From Shewanella atlantica (GTDB taxonomy: Bacteria; Pseudomonadota; Gammaproteobacteria; Enterobacterales; Shewanellaceae), in contig NZ_RXNV01000016.1 in NCBI RefSeq assembly GCF_003966265.1, forward strand, positions 1-64,000: a DNA stretch of 64,000 nt, read 5' to 3'. Of the stretch, positions 54,463 to 63,700 are shown one piece after another. Position 1 is the first letter of the stretch. Each line of letters begins with the position of its first letter. The translations under genes and the position numbers were made by a program. Below the pieces are notes generated by a model. It was not told where the DNA came from. It saw only the letters and a list, made by a program, of their open reading frames with translations, and did no database searches.

Positions 54463-55518
54463 TTGGTCATAAAATTATTCCAGAAAATCTTTAATATCAG
54501 AGATAATGCTGTCGTTTCTCAGCCTAAAAGTTTCAGTCAGAATCCTGAATTACAGCAGGTATCAAGCAACAAGCTTAAAGCGAGTATTGAGCCGTTAACT
54601 GCTGTTGCAGACGCTGTAGATGTTTCCGCGCTCTTCTATAGTCTGCTTTTTCCTGCAAGAGAAAAAGATCAGGGCGGGGTCGCTAACAACTTAGAGAAAA
54701 ATGTTATCGGCGATGTTGAGCGAGCCTTGTCTTCGCCTATGGAGATTGCAGAAAATGTGCTTAAGTTGCCGACTCGTATGGCTGAGCTTGATAAGAAGTT
54801 GGGCGATGAAAGTGTCGATATTAAGGTATTGCTCGAACTCATTCAGCAAGATCCTGTACTAAGTGTAGAGGTTCTTAAGCTATGTAACTCACCCGCCTTT
54901 AAGCGTTCAGAAAGAGAGGTGACAAGTCTTCAACAAGCGTTCGTGCAATTAGGTCGGGATCAATTAAGACGCTTCGTTACCACTTCTTTGGTACGGGAGA
55001 TGATAGAGATAAAGCCCATCTATTATCGACGCTTTGGTTTGCAGATATGGCGTCACTCTATGCAAGTGGCATTTCTTTCTGCCGAGTTAGAGGGTGAGTT
55101 GTCAAATGAAGATCCCGATACCGCCTTTATGTTAGGTCTGTTACATGATGTGGGTAAGATAGCTATTTTCAAGATGTTGTTGGATGGGTTTAACTTAGCC
55201 GATCCGGGTGAGCTACCCAGTTCCTCGCTGTTCAGGCAGGTGATGACCTCAAAATCATTAAGTTTAAGTGCACTTTTGGTTAAGTGTTGGCAGTTGCCGG
55301 CAAGTTTTGAGACATCTTTGAATGCATTGGCTAATACGAGTACTAAGCCAACAGAAAGGCATGCTGCAGTGGTCTGGCAGGCGAACTTAATCAGTGAATG
55401 CTCAATGCTACATCAAGCCGGAAAATTAGATGAAGCGTGTTTAAACCGGTTACTTACCGATGCTGGTTTGACTCGCGAAGAGTTTGATATCTTTCATGAA
55501 AAGCTGAAAGAGTTTTAA
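54463..55518 (+). CDS. HDOD-domain protein
   Basis: A 351-residue protein with an HDOD domain (about residues 95-300), a relative of HD hydrolases common in signalling proteins of gammaproteobacteria. Visible are LPTRMAELDKKLGDESVDIKVLLELIQQDPVL, LCNSPAF and the HD-like MLGLLHDVGKIAIF. The only available upstream start is TTG at 54463, just after an in-frame stop; the next ATG is at 54739, inside the domain approach. The function here is unknown. It is convergent with glyS across a shared terminator. Confidence 0.82.
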   Translation: MVIKLFQKIFNIRDNAVVSQPKSFSQNPELQQVSSNKLKASIEPLTAVADAVDVSALFYSLLFPAREKDQGGVANNLEKNVIGDVERALSSPMEIAENVLKLPTRMAELDKKLGDESVDIKVLLELIQQDPVLSVEVLKLCNSPAFKRSEREVTSLQQAFVQLGRDQLRRFVTTSLVREMIEIKPIYYRRFGLQIWRHSMQVAFLSAELEGELSNEDPDTAFMLGLLHDVGKIAIFKMLLDGFNLADPGELPSSSLFRQVMTSKSLSLSALLVKCWQLPASFETSLNALANTSTKPTERHAAVVWQANLISECSMLHQAGKLDEACLNRLLTDAGLTREEFDIFHEKLKEF

Positions 55519-55550
55519 AAAAAAGCCTCAGATTTCTCTGAGGCTTTTTT
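55518..55550. terminator. Bidirectional terminator between the HDOD gene and glyS
   Basis: A perfect 13-bp stem AAAAAAGCCTCAG/CTGAGGCTTTTTT with loop ATTTCT. It overlaps the HDOD stop codon and serves convergent transcription. Confidence 0.9.
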
Positions 55551-55557
55551 CATTTTA

Positions 55558-55592
55558 CTCGAACCTCGAACCTCGAACCTCGAACCTCGAAC
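55558..55592. repeat. CTCGAAC heptanucleotide tandem repeat
   Basis: Five perfect copies of CTCGAAC start at 55558, 55565, 55572, 55579 and 55586, in the short gap between the terminator and the glyS stop codon. Confidence 0.95.
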
Positions 55593-55600
55593 CTTATTGC

Positions 55601-57670
55601 TTACTGTAGCAATGAAATATCGGCAGCATGAAGGAACTGCTCGCGTAGGCTGGATAGTAAAGCCAAGCGGTTGTTTTTCAGTGCTTCGTCATCGGCCATA
55701 ACCATCACATCTTCGAAGAAGGTATCGACACTTTCACGCAGACCCGCAAGCAGGGCTAACGCTTCCTGATAGTTAGCAGCAGCAAACAGCGGTGCCAGTT
55801 GTGGCTGCAGTTCGTTTAGCTTTTCAGCCAAGGCTTTCTCTGCATTCTCTACTAATAGACCAGCATCGATAGTTGCCGGAAGTTCACCCTCAACTTTAGC
55901 CAGAATATTAGATACACGCTTGTTAGCTGCGGCCAGTGCCGATGCTTGTTCAAGACTTCTGAAGTGAGATACAGCCTTGATACGACTATCGAAATCAGCT
56001 GGTGATGTAGGGCGACGAGCCAAAACAGCCAAGATAACGTCTACACTAACACCTTGATCTTGATACCAGGCACGGAAACGGCCCATGAAGAACTCAAGTA
56101 CCTGCTCGGCAGCCTTATCATTGGTCAGGTTACTGCCATGTAGCTCTTGTGCCTTAGCGATAAGGTCAACAAGGTTTAATGGCAGGTTATTTTCGACGCA
56201 GATACGCAGGATACCGATAGCTGCACGGCGAAGTGCGAATGGATCGGCTGCGCCCTTAGGTGCCTGGCCAATACCGAAGATACCTACTAAGGTATCCAGC
56301 TTTTCAGCTAAAGCAACACAGACAGAGACCGGTGCGGTTGGAACCGTGTCACCAGAGAACTTAGGCTTGTATTGCTCTTGCAGGGCAAGGGCTACCGCTT
56401 CTGTTTCACCATTGAGGCGTGCGTAATGCATACCCATGGTGCCCTGAAGATCGGTAAATTCCATAACCATGTTTGTCATCAGGTCAGATTTAGACAGTAA
56501 GCCTGCGCGAGACGCTTCATCGGCGTTAGCATCTATGCTGTTAGCAATGAAACCGGCCATATCTGAGATACGTGCGACACGATCTTTAATAGTGCCAAGT
56601 TGCTTCTGGAATACAACGGTTTCTAAACTGCTAAGACGTGACTCAAGTGAGTCTTTCTTATCGGTTTCGAAGAAGAATTCAGCATCGGCAAGACGTGGGC
56701 GAACCACTCTTTCGTTACCGGCAATAATCTGCTGTGGATCTTTAGACTCAATATTAGTCACGAAGATGAAATTAGGCAGTAGTTGTCCGGCTTTATCGAA
56801 TACAGGGAAGTATTTCTGATCGCCTTTCATGGTGTAAACCAAAGCTTCTGCTGGCACGTCGAGGAATTTCTCTTCGAAACTTGCCGTTAATACCACAGGC
56901 CATTCAACCAGTGAGGTAACTTCTTCAAGTAGATCATCTTCTAGATCGGCTACACCACCAATTTTAGCGGCAGCGGCTTCAGCATCAGCTTTAATCTGTG
57001 CTTTACGCACTTCATAGTCAGCTTCAACTTTACCTTGCTCTTTTAGTGCCGATAGGTAGTTGTCTGCATGATCTAACTCGAAGCTTGCCTGGCCCATAAA
57101 GCGGTGGCCACGGATCACGCGAGCCGACTTTATACCCAACAACTCACCTTCAATCACTTCGCTACCAAGCATCATAGTCACTGTGTGTACAGGACGAATG
57201 AACTGAGTGCTGTTACTGCCCCAACGCATAGGTTTAGGGATAGGTAGCTTGTCTAACGAACGCTGCGCCATAGCGGCAATCAGGCTCTTGGTTTCAACAC
57301 CAACAACTTTTGCCTGATGTAGTAACCATTCGCCTTTATCGGTTTTAAGGCGGTCAGCTTGCTCAACAGTAATACCATTACCACGAGCCCAGCCCATTGC
57401 TGCTTTAGTCGGGTTACCGTCAGCATCAAAGGCTTGTGCTACAGCGGGACCACGCTTTTCAACTACCTTGTCTGCCTGAGCTAGAGCAAGTTGGTTGACG
57501 CAGATTGCTAAGCGGCGTGGCGCAGCATGCCATACCGCAGATTCAAAGCTGAGCTCTGCTGTCTTTAGTTCGTCAGTAAAGTTACTTAGAAAAGACTCCG
57601 CAAGCTTACGTAGTGACTTTGGAGGCAGTTCTTCGGTACCGACTTCAATCAGTAAATTTTCAAAATTCAT
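55601..57670 (-). CDS. glyS: Glycyl-tRNA synthetase beta subunit
   Basis: The beta subunit of the alpha2beta2 glycyl-tRNA synthetase, which binds tRNA-Gly. The N terminus NLLIEVGTEELPPKSLRKLAESF and the mid-protein HRFMG, GDQKYFPVFD and FFFETD segments are characteristic. The C terminus is the anticodon-binding region (FFEDVMVMADDEALKNNRLALLSSL). The 689 residues are normal. It begins 11 bases after glyQ. Confidence 0.97.
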   Translation of the reverse strand: MNFENLLIEVGTEELPPKSLRKLAESFLSNFTDELKTAELSFESAVWHAAPRRLAICVNQLALAQADKVVEKRGPAVAQAFDADGNPTKAAMGWARGNGITVEQADRLKTDKGEWLLHQAKVVGVETKSLIAAMAQRSLDKLPIPKPMRWGSNSTQFIRPVHTVTMMLGSEVIEGELLGIKSARVIRGHRFMGQASFELDHADNYLSALKEQGKVEADYEVRKAQIKADAEAAAAKIGGVADLEDDLLEEVTSLVEWPVVLTASFEEKFLDVPAEALVYTMKGDQKYFPVFDKAGQLLPNFIFVTNIESKDPQQIIAGNERVVRPRLADAEFFFETDKKDSLESRLSSLETVVFQKQLGTIKDRVARISDMAGFIANSIDANADEASRAGLLSKSDLMTNMVMEFTDLQGTMGMHYARLNGETEAVALALQEQYKPKFSGDTVPTAPVSVCVALAEKLDTLVGIFGIGQAPKGAADPFALRRAAIGILRICVENNLPLNLVDLIAKAQELHGSNLTNDKAAEQVLEFFMGRFRAWYQDQGVSVDVILAVLARRPTSPADFDSRIKAVSHFRSLEQASALAAANKRVSNILAKVEGELPATIDAGLLVENAEKALAEKLNELQPQLAPLFAAANYQEALALLAGLRESVDTFFEDVMVMADDEALKNNRLALLSSLREQFLHAADISLLQ

Positions 57671-57681
57671 TAGTTAATCCT

Positions 57682-58587
57682 CTACTTACCGATTGGGAAG
57701 CCAAGTGCTTCACGAGATTGATAGTAAGCTTCAGCTACGCCTTTAGCCATGGTTCGAACGCGTAGAATATAACGCTGACGTTCAGTAACCGAGATAGCAT
57801 GGCGCGCATCAAGTAAGTTAAATGCGTGAGAGGCCTTCATGACTTGCTCATAAGCAGGAAGGGCAAGAGGTTTTTCTAATGTGAGAAGGTGCTGACAAGC
57901 TACTTCACAATCATCAAATGCCTTAAATAATACTTCAACATTAGCGTGTTCAAAGTTATAAGCTGATTGCTCAACTTCATTCTGGTGGAAGATATCACCA
58001 TACATAACTTTGCCCATTGGACCGTCTGTCCAGACAAGGTCGTAGACGTTATCGACTTCCTGGATGTACATTGCAAGACGTTCAAGACCATAAGTGATCT
58101 CACCGGTAACAGGTTTACACTCTAGTCCACCCACTTGCTGGAAGTAAGTAAATTGCGATACTTCCATACCGTTTAACCAGACTTCCCAGCCAAGACCCCA
58201 GGCACCCAGAGTTGGTGATTCCCAGTTGTCTTCAACGAAGCGCACGTCATGAATATCCATGTCGATACCTGCGGCTGCTAAAGAACCAAGGTAAAGCTCT
58301 TGAATATTATCCGGAGACGGCTTTAACACTACCTGGAATTGATAGAAGTGTTGTAGGCGATTAGGGTTGTCGCCATAACGGCCATCAGTAGGGCGGCGAC
58401 TAGGTTGAACATAAGCACAGCTCATAGGCTCTGGGCCTAATGCTCGTAAGAAGGTCATAGGGTGGAATGTACCCGCACCTACTTCCATGTCCAATGGTTG
58501 AACAATTGCGCAACCTTGCTGCGCCCAGAACTCCTGCAGGGTCATAATGAAACCCTGGAATGTCTTTACGTCATGTTTCGTCGTCAT
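57682..58587 (-). CDS. glyQ: Glycyl-tRNA synthetase alpha subunit
   Basis: The catalytic alpha subunit. TFQGFIMTLQEFWAQQGCAIVQPLDMEVGAGT is the family N terminus and GPEPMSCAYVQPSRRPTDGRYGDNPNRLQHF the class II core. The 301 residues are normal. It forms the operon glyQ-glyS and is divergent from tag. Confidence 0.98.
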   Translation of the reverse strand: MTTKHDVKTFQGFIMTLQEFWAQQGCAIVQPLDMEVGAGTFHPMTFLRALGPEPMSCAYVQPSRRPTDGRYGDNPNRLQHFYQFQVVLKPSPDNIQELYLGSLAAAGIDMDIHDVRFVEDNWESPTLGAWGLGWEVWLNGMEVSQFTYFQQVGGLECKPVTGEITYGLERLAMYIQEVDNVYDLVWTDGPMGKVMYGDIFHQNEVEQSAYNFEHANVEVLFKAFDDCEVACQHLLTLEKPLALPAYEQVMKASHAFNLLDARHAISVTERQRYILRVRTMAKGVAEAYYQSREALGFPIGK

Positions 58588-58743
58588 GTCTACTATCTAC
58601 GCCGTCAGGATGAAACCAACCTTTCTTTATGCTATTTCAGCATGCAGAGCTAGCTTGGAAATATAAAAAATGGTTTCGATTATACCTTGTAGGTTTAGTC
58701 ATATGTAGGTTATTTTTTATCTCACAAGATAAAAATTGGAAAA

Positions 58744-59349
58744 ATGACCATGGAAATGCAACGTTGTAGCTGGGTTGGGGCCGATGACATCTATCAGGCG
58801 TACCATGATGAGGTGTGGGGGCGTCCTGTTTATGACAGTCAGGAGCTATTTGCAAAGCTCTGTTTAGATGGTCAACAGGCGGGTCTGTCCTGGATCACTA
58901 TTCTCAAGAAACAACAGAACTATGAATTGGCTTTCGCTAATTTCGACCCTGCGATTATCGCTGAATTTGACGATGAAAAAGTTGAAGCCTTGCTCCAGGA
59001 TAAGGGCATAGTGCGTAACAGATTAAAGGTAAACTCGATCATAAAAAATGCCAGAGGTTATATGGCCCACTTTTCTGACATTGAGGGTGAGCAGGGCAAT
59101 GATTTCTCCGAGTTCCTGTGGAGCTTCGTCGGTGGGAAACCCATAGTGAATAGATTTAAGACTATGGCTGAGGTTCCAGCTCAGACTCCTGAGTCGGAAG
59201 CAATGTCTAAAGCATTGAAAAAACTTGGGTTTAATTTTGTAGGTCCGACAATTTGTTATGCGTTTATGCAGGCTGTGGGTATGGTTAACGATCATACAAC
59301 AGATTGTTTTTGTTATGGTTTACATGAAACAGAATCCGAGCGAAAATAA
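58744..59349 (+). CDS. tag: DNA-3-methyladenine glycosylase I
   Basis: A base-excision enzyme that removes 3-methyladenine. The zinc and substrate region CSWVGADDIYQAYHDEVWGRP, the HhH-type FAKLCLDGQQAGLSWITILKK and the C-terminal zinc ligands in NDHTTDCFCY are present. The 201 residues are slightly longer than E. coli Tag. The start may be 58744, 58750 or 58756; a GGA lies before the first. It is divergent from glyQ, the arrangement known in Shewanella. Confidence 0.94.
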   Translation: MTMEMQRCSWVGADDIYQAYHDEVWGRPVYDSQELFAKLCLDGQQAGLSWITILKKQQNYELAFANFDPAIIAEFDDEKVEALLQDKGIVRNRLKVNSIIKNARGYMAHFSDIEGEQGNDFSEFLWSFVGGKPIVNRFKTMAEVPAQTPESEAMSKALKKLGFNFVGPTICYAFMQAVGMVNDHTTDCFCYGLHETESERK

Positions 59350-59417
59350 CTCTCCTTTTACTGGAAGCGGCTTAAGCCCGTTTCTCTGTTCGTCGTTCGG
59401 TTTTGGATCTTGTGTTG

Positions 59418-60601
59418 ATGAGTCATAAAAGCTCTGCCTTTATTTGGTGTTCTAACTACGTTTTTCAGTTCTTCTTTTGTTTTGGAATATTTCTCCCTTT
59501 CTATCAACTTTGGTTGAGTGATCAGGGGATGGGTAGCGAGAGCATAGGTATAATTCTGGCCGTAGGCTTAATGAGCCGTTGCGTGGCAAGCATAGTCGGT
59601 GGGATATTAGCCAAGCATGAGAGTCAGTATCAAAATGCACTCAGACTGGTCAGTGCCTTGGGTCTGTGTACCGCAGTTTCTATGGTTTATTGGAGCCCAA
59701 GTTTTTATCATCTGTTGATATTAACGGTGTTGTTTAATGCCGCCATAGCTCCGGTGTTTGGATTATCCGATGCGATTATCGCCACTCTGGACAAGAGAAA
59801 AGTCCTCAGTTACGGACCGACCCGCATGTGGGGGTCATTGGGTTTTGTCGGAGCGACTGTGGTTGGCGGCTATTGCTTTGAGCTTTGGACTATTAGCGTA
59901 CTGCCTATCATCCTCATTATCAGCTGTAGCTTGATGCTGTTTTCGGTAACTCTAAGGTGTCCTGATCTACAAACACAGCGATCGCAACATAAAACTTTAG
60001 AAGAAGATGGCAAGCACTGGCTGGGTGCCGAACTGATCCTCTTGTTGGGGATATTATCTTTATTGCAGGGCAGTCATGGCTTCTTTTACGGATTCAGCTC
60101 TGTCTATTGGCAAGAGATAGGTATCGCTGAAGGGGTTATAGGCTACCTGTGGGGGATATCCATAGTCAGTGAGATTCTGGTATTTATCTTTGCTAATAAA
60201 GTTTTTAGTAATGTGTCTCCTAAGCTGTTATTGCAAATTGCCTGTATTGGCGTACTTATTCGATGGGGAGCACTTTCAATTGCTGAGCAACCCTTGTTCA
60301 TTGCATTGAGTCAAACCTTGCACGGAGTCAAACCTTGCACGGAGTCACATTTGCAATGACCCACCTTGCTGCAATTAAGTCTATTCAGTTGTATCTGCCG
60401 GAATCGCAGATGGCAAAATTTCAAGGTTTGTATAATGGACTATATATGGCTGTGACGGCATTAGTAACTTTCATAACTGGTTATCTGTTCGATAGCCTTA
60501 AAGCCGATCTGTTTATCGCGATGGCTCTTTTTGGTGTAGTTGGATTTGTGCTCACTTTTTCTTTGAGTCTGAAACCGATCAAACAGCCCGTCACAGAATA
60601 A
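59418..60601 (+). pseudogene. HcaT-like MFS transporter interrupted by a 17-bp duplication frameshift
   Basis: A 12-helix transporter of the phenylpropionate-permease type. It begins SHKSSAFIWCSNYVFQFFF with LPFYQLWLSDQGMGSESIGIILA. The frame breaks at residue 306 or so: after LSQTLHGV it reads KPCTESHLQ and stops at 60359. The last part (MHGVTFAMTHLAAIKSI to the end at 60601) continues in another frame. The cause is a tandem 17-base duplication at 60311-60344; removal of one unit joins the halves as LSQTLHGVTFAMTH, a normal family sequence. The remaining product would lack the final two helices. Confidence 0.85.
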
Positions 60602-60622
60602 GATGCATCGAGGTTAGATATT

Positions 60623-60656
60623 AAAAAAGAGTGTTCCACGTGGAACACTCTTTTTT
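60623..60656. terminator. Bidirectional terminator containing a perfect parS
   Basis: A 34-bp perfect palindrome: AAAAAAGAG, then TGTTCCACGTGGAACA, then CTCTTTTTT. The RNA stem ends in a U run on both strands. It lies between the convergent transporter and amidohydrolase genes. Confidence 0.85.
60632..60647. promoter_or_regulatory. parS: parS site 5
   Basis: TGTTCCACGTGGAACA is an exact 16-bp parS palindrome of the Pseudomonas/Shewanella type. It forms the centre of the terminator stem. Confidence 0.9.
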
Positions 60657-60761
60657 TGCTTTTTGAATCAGCTCCTACAAATTAGTTTTCAGAATAAATA
60701 CAAATTTGGCAATTTTTGATCCATTTTTAAATTTTCCTGAAACTAATTTTTTAGGGGCTAC

Positions 60762-63700
60762 TTAGTCATTGGTGCGATTTTCAAAAAAGAACGTTTTTCT
60801 CTCTTTACCGTTATTTTTGGATCCACCATTGAGCTGATTCATCGTTTCTGCGTTATAGAGTTTGCCGTTGACCATAGTATAAGTAACGCGATCGGTGACG
60901 CGAATATCTTCCAGCGGGTTTCCATCGATCACAATCAGATCGGCAAGCTTACCTTGCTTGATAGAACCGATTTGATGATCCATGGCAAAATGTTTCGCCG
61001 GATTAATGGTCGCGGTTTTTAATACCTCAAGGTTACTCATTCCACCCTGGGCAAACATCCACATCTCCCAATGAGCGGCTAAGCCTTCACGCTGACCATG
61101 GGCACCGATATTAGGTTTCACACCAAGGTCGTTCATCTCATTAGCCACGCGAGCCACGTTGAAATGGTTGTAGTGTTCATCTGGAGCAGTAGGACGTCGC
61201 ATCGAGCGCGCCTGGAGCAGATCGGCAGGTACATACATGGAGAGTCTTGGGTGAGCCCATACATCGGTTTTGTCATACCAGTAATTCTCACCGGAAATTC
61301 CACCATAGGCGACCACTAAGGTTGGTGTATAACCAACCTTAGTCTGGCTCCAGAACTGCTTGATGTCATTATAGATCGATGCCGCAGGTAGCGAATGCTC
61401 GATACCGGTATGGCCATCGGCTATCATCGTCAGGTTGTGCTGAAGCAAACTTCCACCTTCGGGGACTACCATCATCTCGAGTTCGCGTGCCGCAGCGATA
61501 ACTTGTTGTCGCTGATTACGACGGGGCTGGTTATAGCTTTTCACACTGAATGCGCCGACTTTCTTGAGGCGCTCTAAATGAAATTTAGCATCATCCAGCG
61601 AATCTATATGTGAGGTGTAACCCGGTGCATTGGCACCATACAAAATAGTACCCGTAGAGAAGATACGAGGGCCAGCTATGTTACCCGCTTTCTGTTGCTC
61701 CGAAGCGGCAAAAATCTCTGTGGTGTCATTGGATGGGTCATGAATAGTGGTTACACCAAGGGATAGGTTTGAGTACAGCTCCCAGTTCTGTTGCGGAATA
61801 ATTTCATCTTCGCCCTGTGAGCCGTGAGCGTGTGCATCGAACAGACCCGGCATTATGGTCTTGCCGCTTATGTCGACCAGCGTAGCGCCTTCGGGTACCT
61901 CTGTATCGGCACCACCAACCGCAACTATGTGGTTGTCTTTGACTATGACAATGCCGCTTTCGATCACCTTGTCATCTTCCATGGTGATGATTTTTCCGCC
62001 CACGAAGGCGATTGTTCCACGTGGAACATCGGCTTTGTGAGTAAAGCCGAGGTCGGTGACTTGTGGTTCAATGGCTTTAGCTTGTTCATTGTCAGCGGAC
62101 TTATCTTTGGCTTTATATGTCGTGTCGACTTTGACTTGATAGAGCTCTGGGCCCAAGGTCCAATAAAGCTGATTGCTATCATTGTTCCAACTGATGCTTT
62201 CACCGGCGCGAACGCTGAGCTGGGTGACAGGAAGGTTATTGGCTTTCGGGCCTATCTCTATGGTTTCGCCATGCTTAGCAAAAGGGGTAACCCATACCTT
62301 GAAGCGCTCGGCAAAGGCGAGTTGTTTGCCATCGGGAGAGATACGGAATTCGGTGGCATGCTTACTCGTGTAATGCACTCGTTTCTGGAAACCATCTAAG
62401 TTTATCGAGGCTAACTCTGGTGTTTCACCGTGATCCATAAAGTAGATACGATCAGAGTCGCTACCAAATTGTGGCTGGTAGCCATCGGGAGTGATCTTGA
62501 TGTTGTCTTTGCCTTTAATGTCTACCCTATATAGTCCCGTCTCCTGAGACCAGCTTCTTGGCGTTATATATCCGCCTTTGGCTTTACGGTAAACCACAAA
62601 CGAGCCATTGGGTGAGAAGGTGGGCTCTACGTATTTTCCCGGTTCCTTGGTTAAGGTTTTCACTCTCTTGTTTCTCAGGCTGACTATGCGAACGCTACCT
62701 TGTTCCTGATCGTCCCAGGTAGTGAATACAATACTCTTACCGTCACGGGACCACTGAGGAAAAAGCTCTCTCAGTTCCGGATCCAGCTTAGTTAACCGAG
62801 TGCGTTTACCATTAGCCTTTCCGTTAGAGATAGGCTTAACCCAAAGCTTACCCAATGCTTCATAGACTACCTTGTTGCCGTCGGGAGATACCTGTGCCAT
62901 ACGCAGCATCTTCACATCGAACTTATCCTGATCAAGATCTTGGGTGAAACGAACGGCGGGTTGTACGTCGAGTTGAGTCTTGATTGAGAAGGGGATCGGC
63001 TTGACTGACTTTGATTCAACATCAAGCTTATTGATCTTACCACCGGCCCAGAAGACGATCTCTTCATTGTCTGCCGTCCAACTCATGGTCGGATAGACGC
63101 CATGAATGGCCCAGGTCTCCTGCATGTCTCTATCTAAGCTACCGTAGAGTTTCTCGGTTTCTCCGGACCTGAGATCTAACATATAGAGTGATGACTGAAA
63201 TCCGTCTCGCTTTATGTATGCCAGCTTCTTACCGTCAGGGCTGGGGGTCGGGCGTATCGCGCCGCCGGTACCTTCGATTAATGTTTCGATGTCACCGGTT
63301 TGGGTGTCATAACGCTTAATCTTATAGATGCCTTTTACTGAGTCTTTGGAGTAATGGAATGTTTTTCCCGGTGTGGCATCCTGGCTGAAATAGATATAAC
63401 GACCATCGGGCGAGTAGGCGGGTTCGCCGAGATCTTTTTGTTCGTTTGGCCGTTTGGTTAACTTAACCCCTTCGCCGCCGGCAACATGGTACATCCAGAC
63501 TTCGCCTGCACCTAAGCTTCGAGAACCGGTGTAGTGTTTACGGGCAACCAGGTATTGAGAATCGGGACTCCAGGCAGGGCTGTTAAGTAGTCTGAACGTC
63601 TCTTCGGTTACCGCTCTTGGGTTGCTTCCATCGGCCTCCATAATCCAAATATTATCGCCACCATCCTCATCGGAGGTGAAGGCGATATATTTACCATCCG

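Noticed and set aside
61824..62399. A 191-codon rightward frame
   Set aside because: It lies wholly opposite the amidohydrolase gene, whose motifs (HAHG, GLFDAHAHGS) are unambiguous in the other direction.
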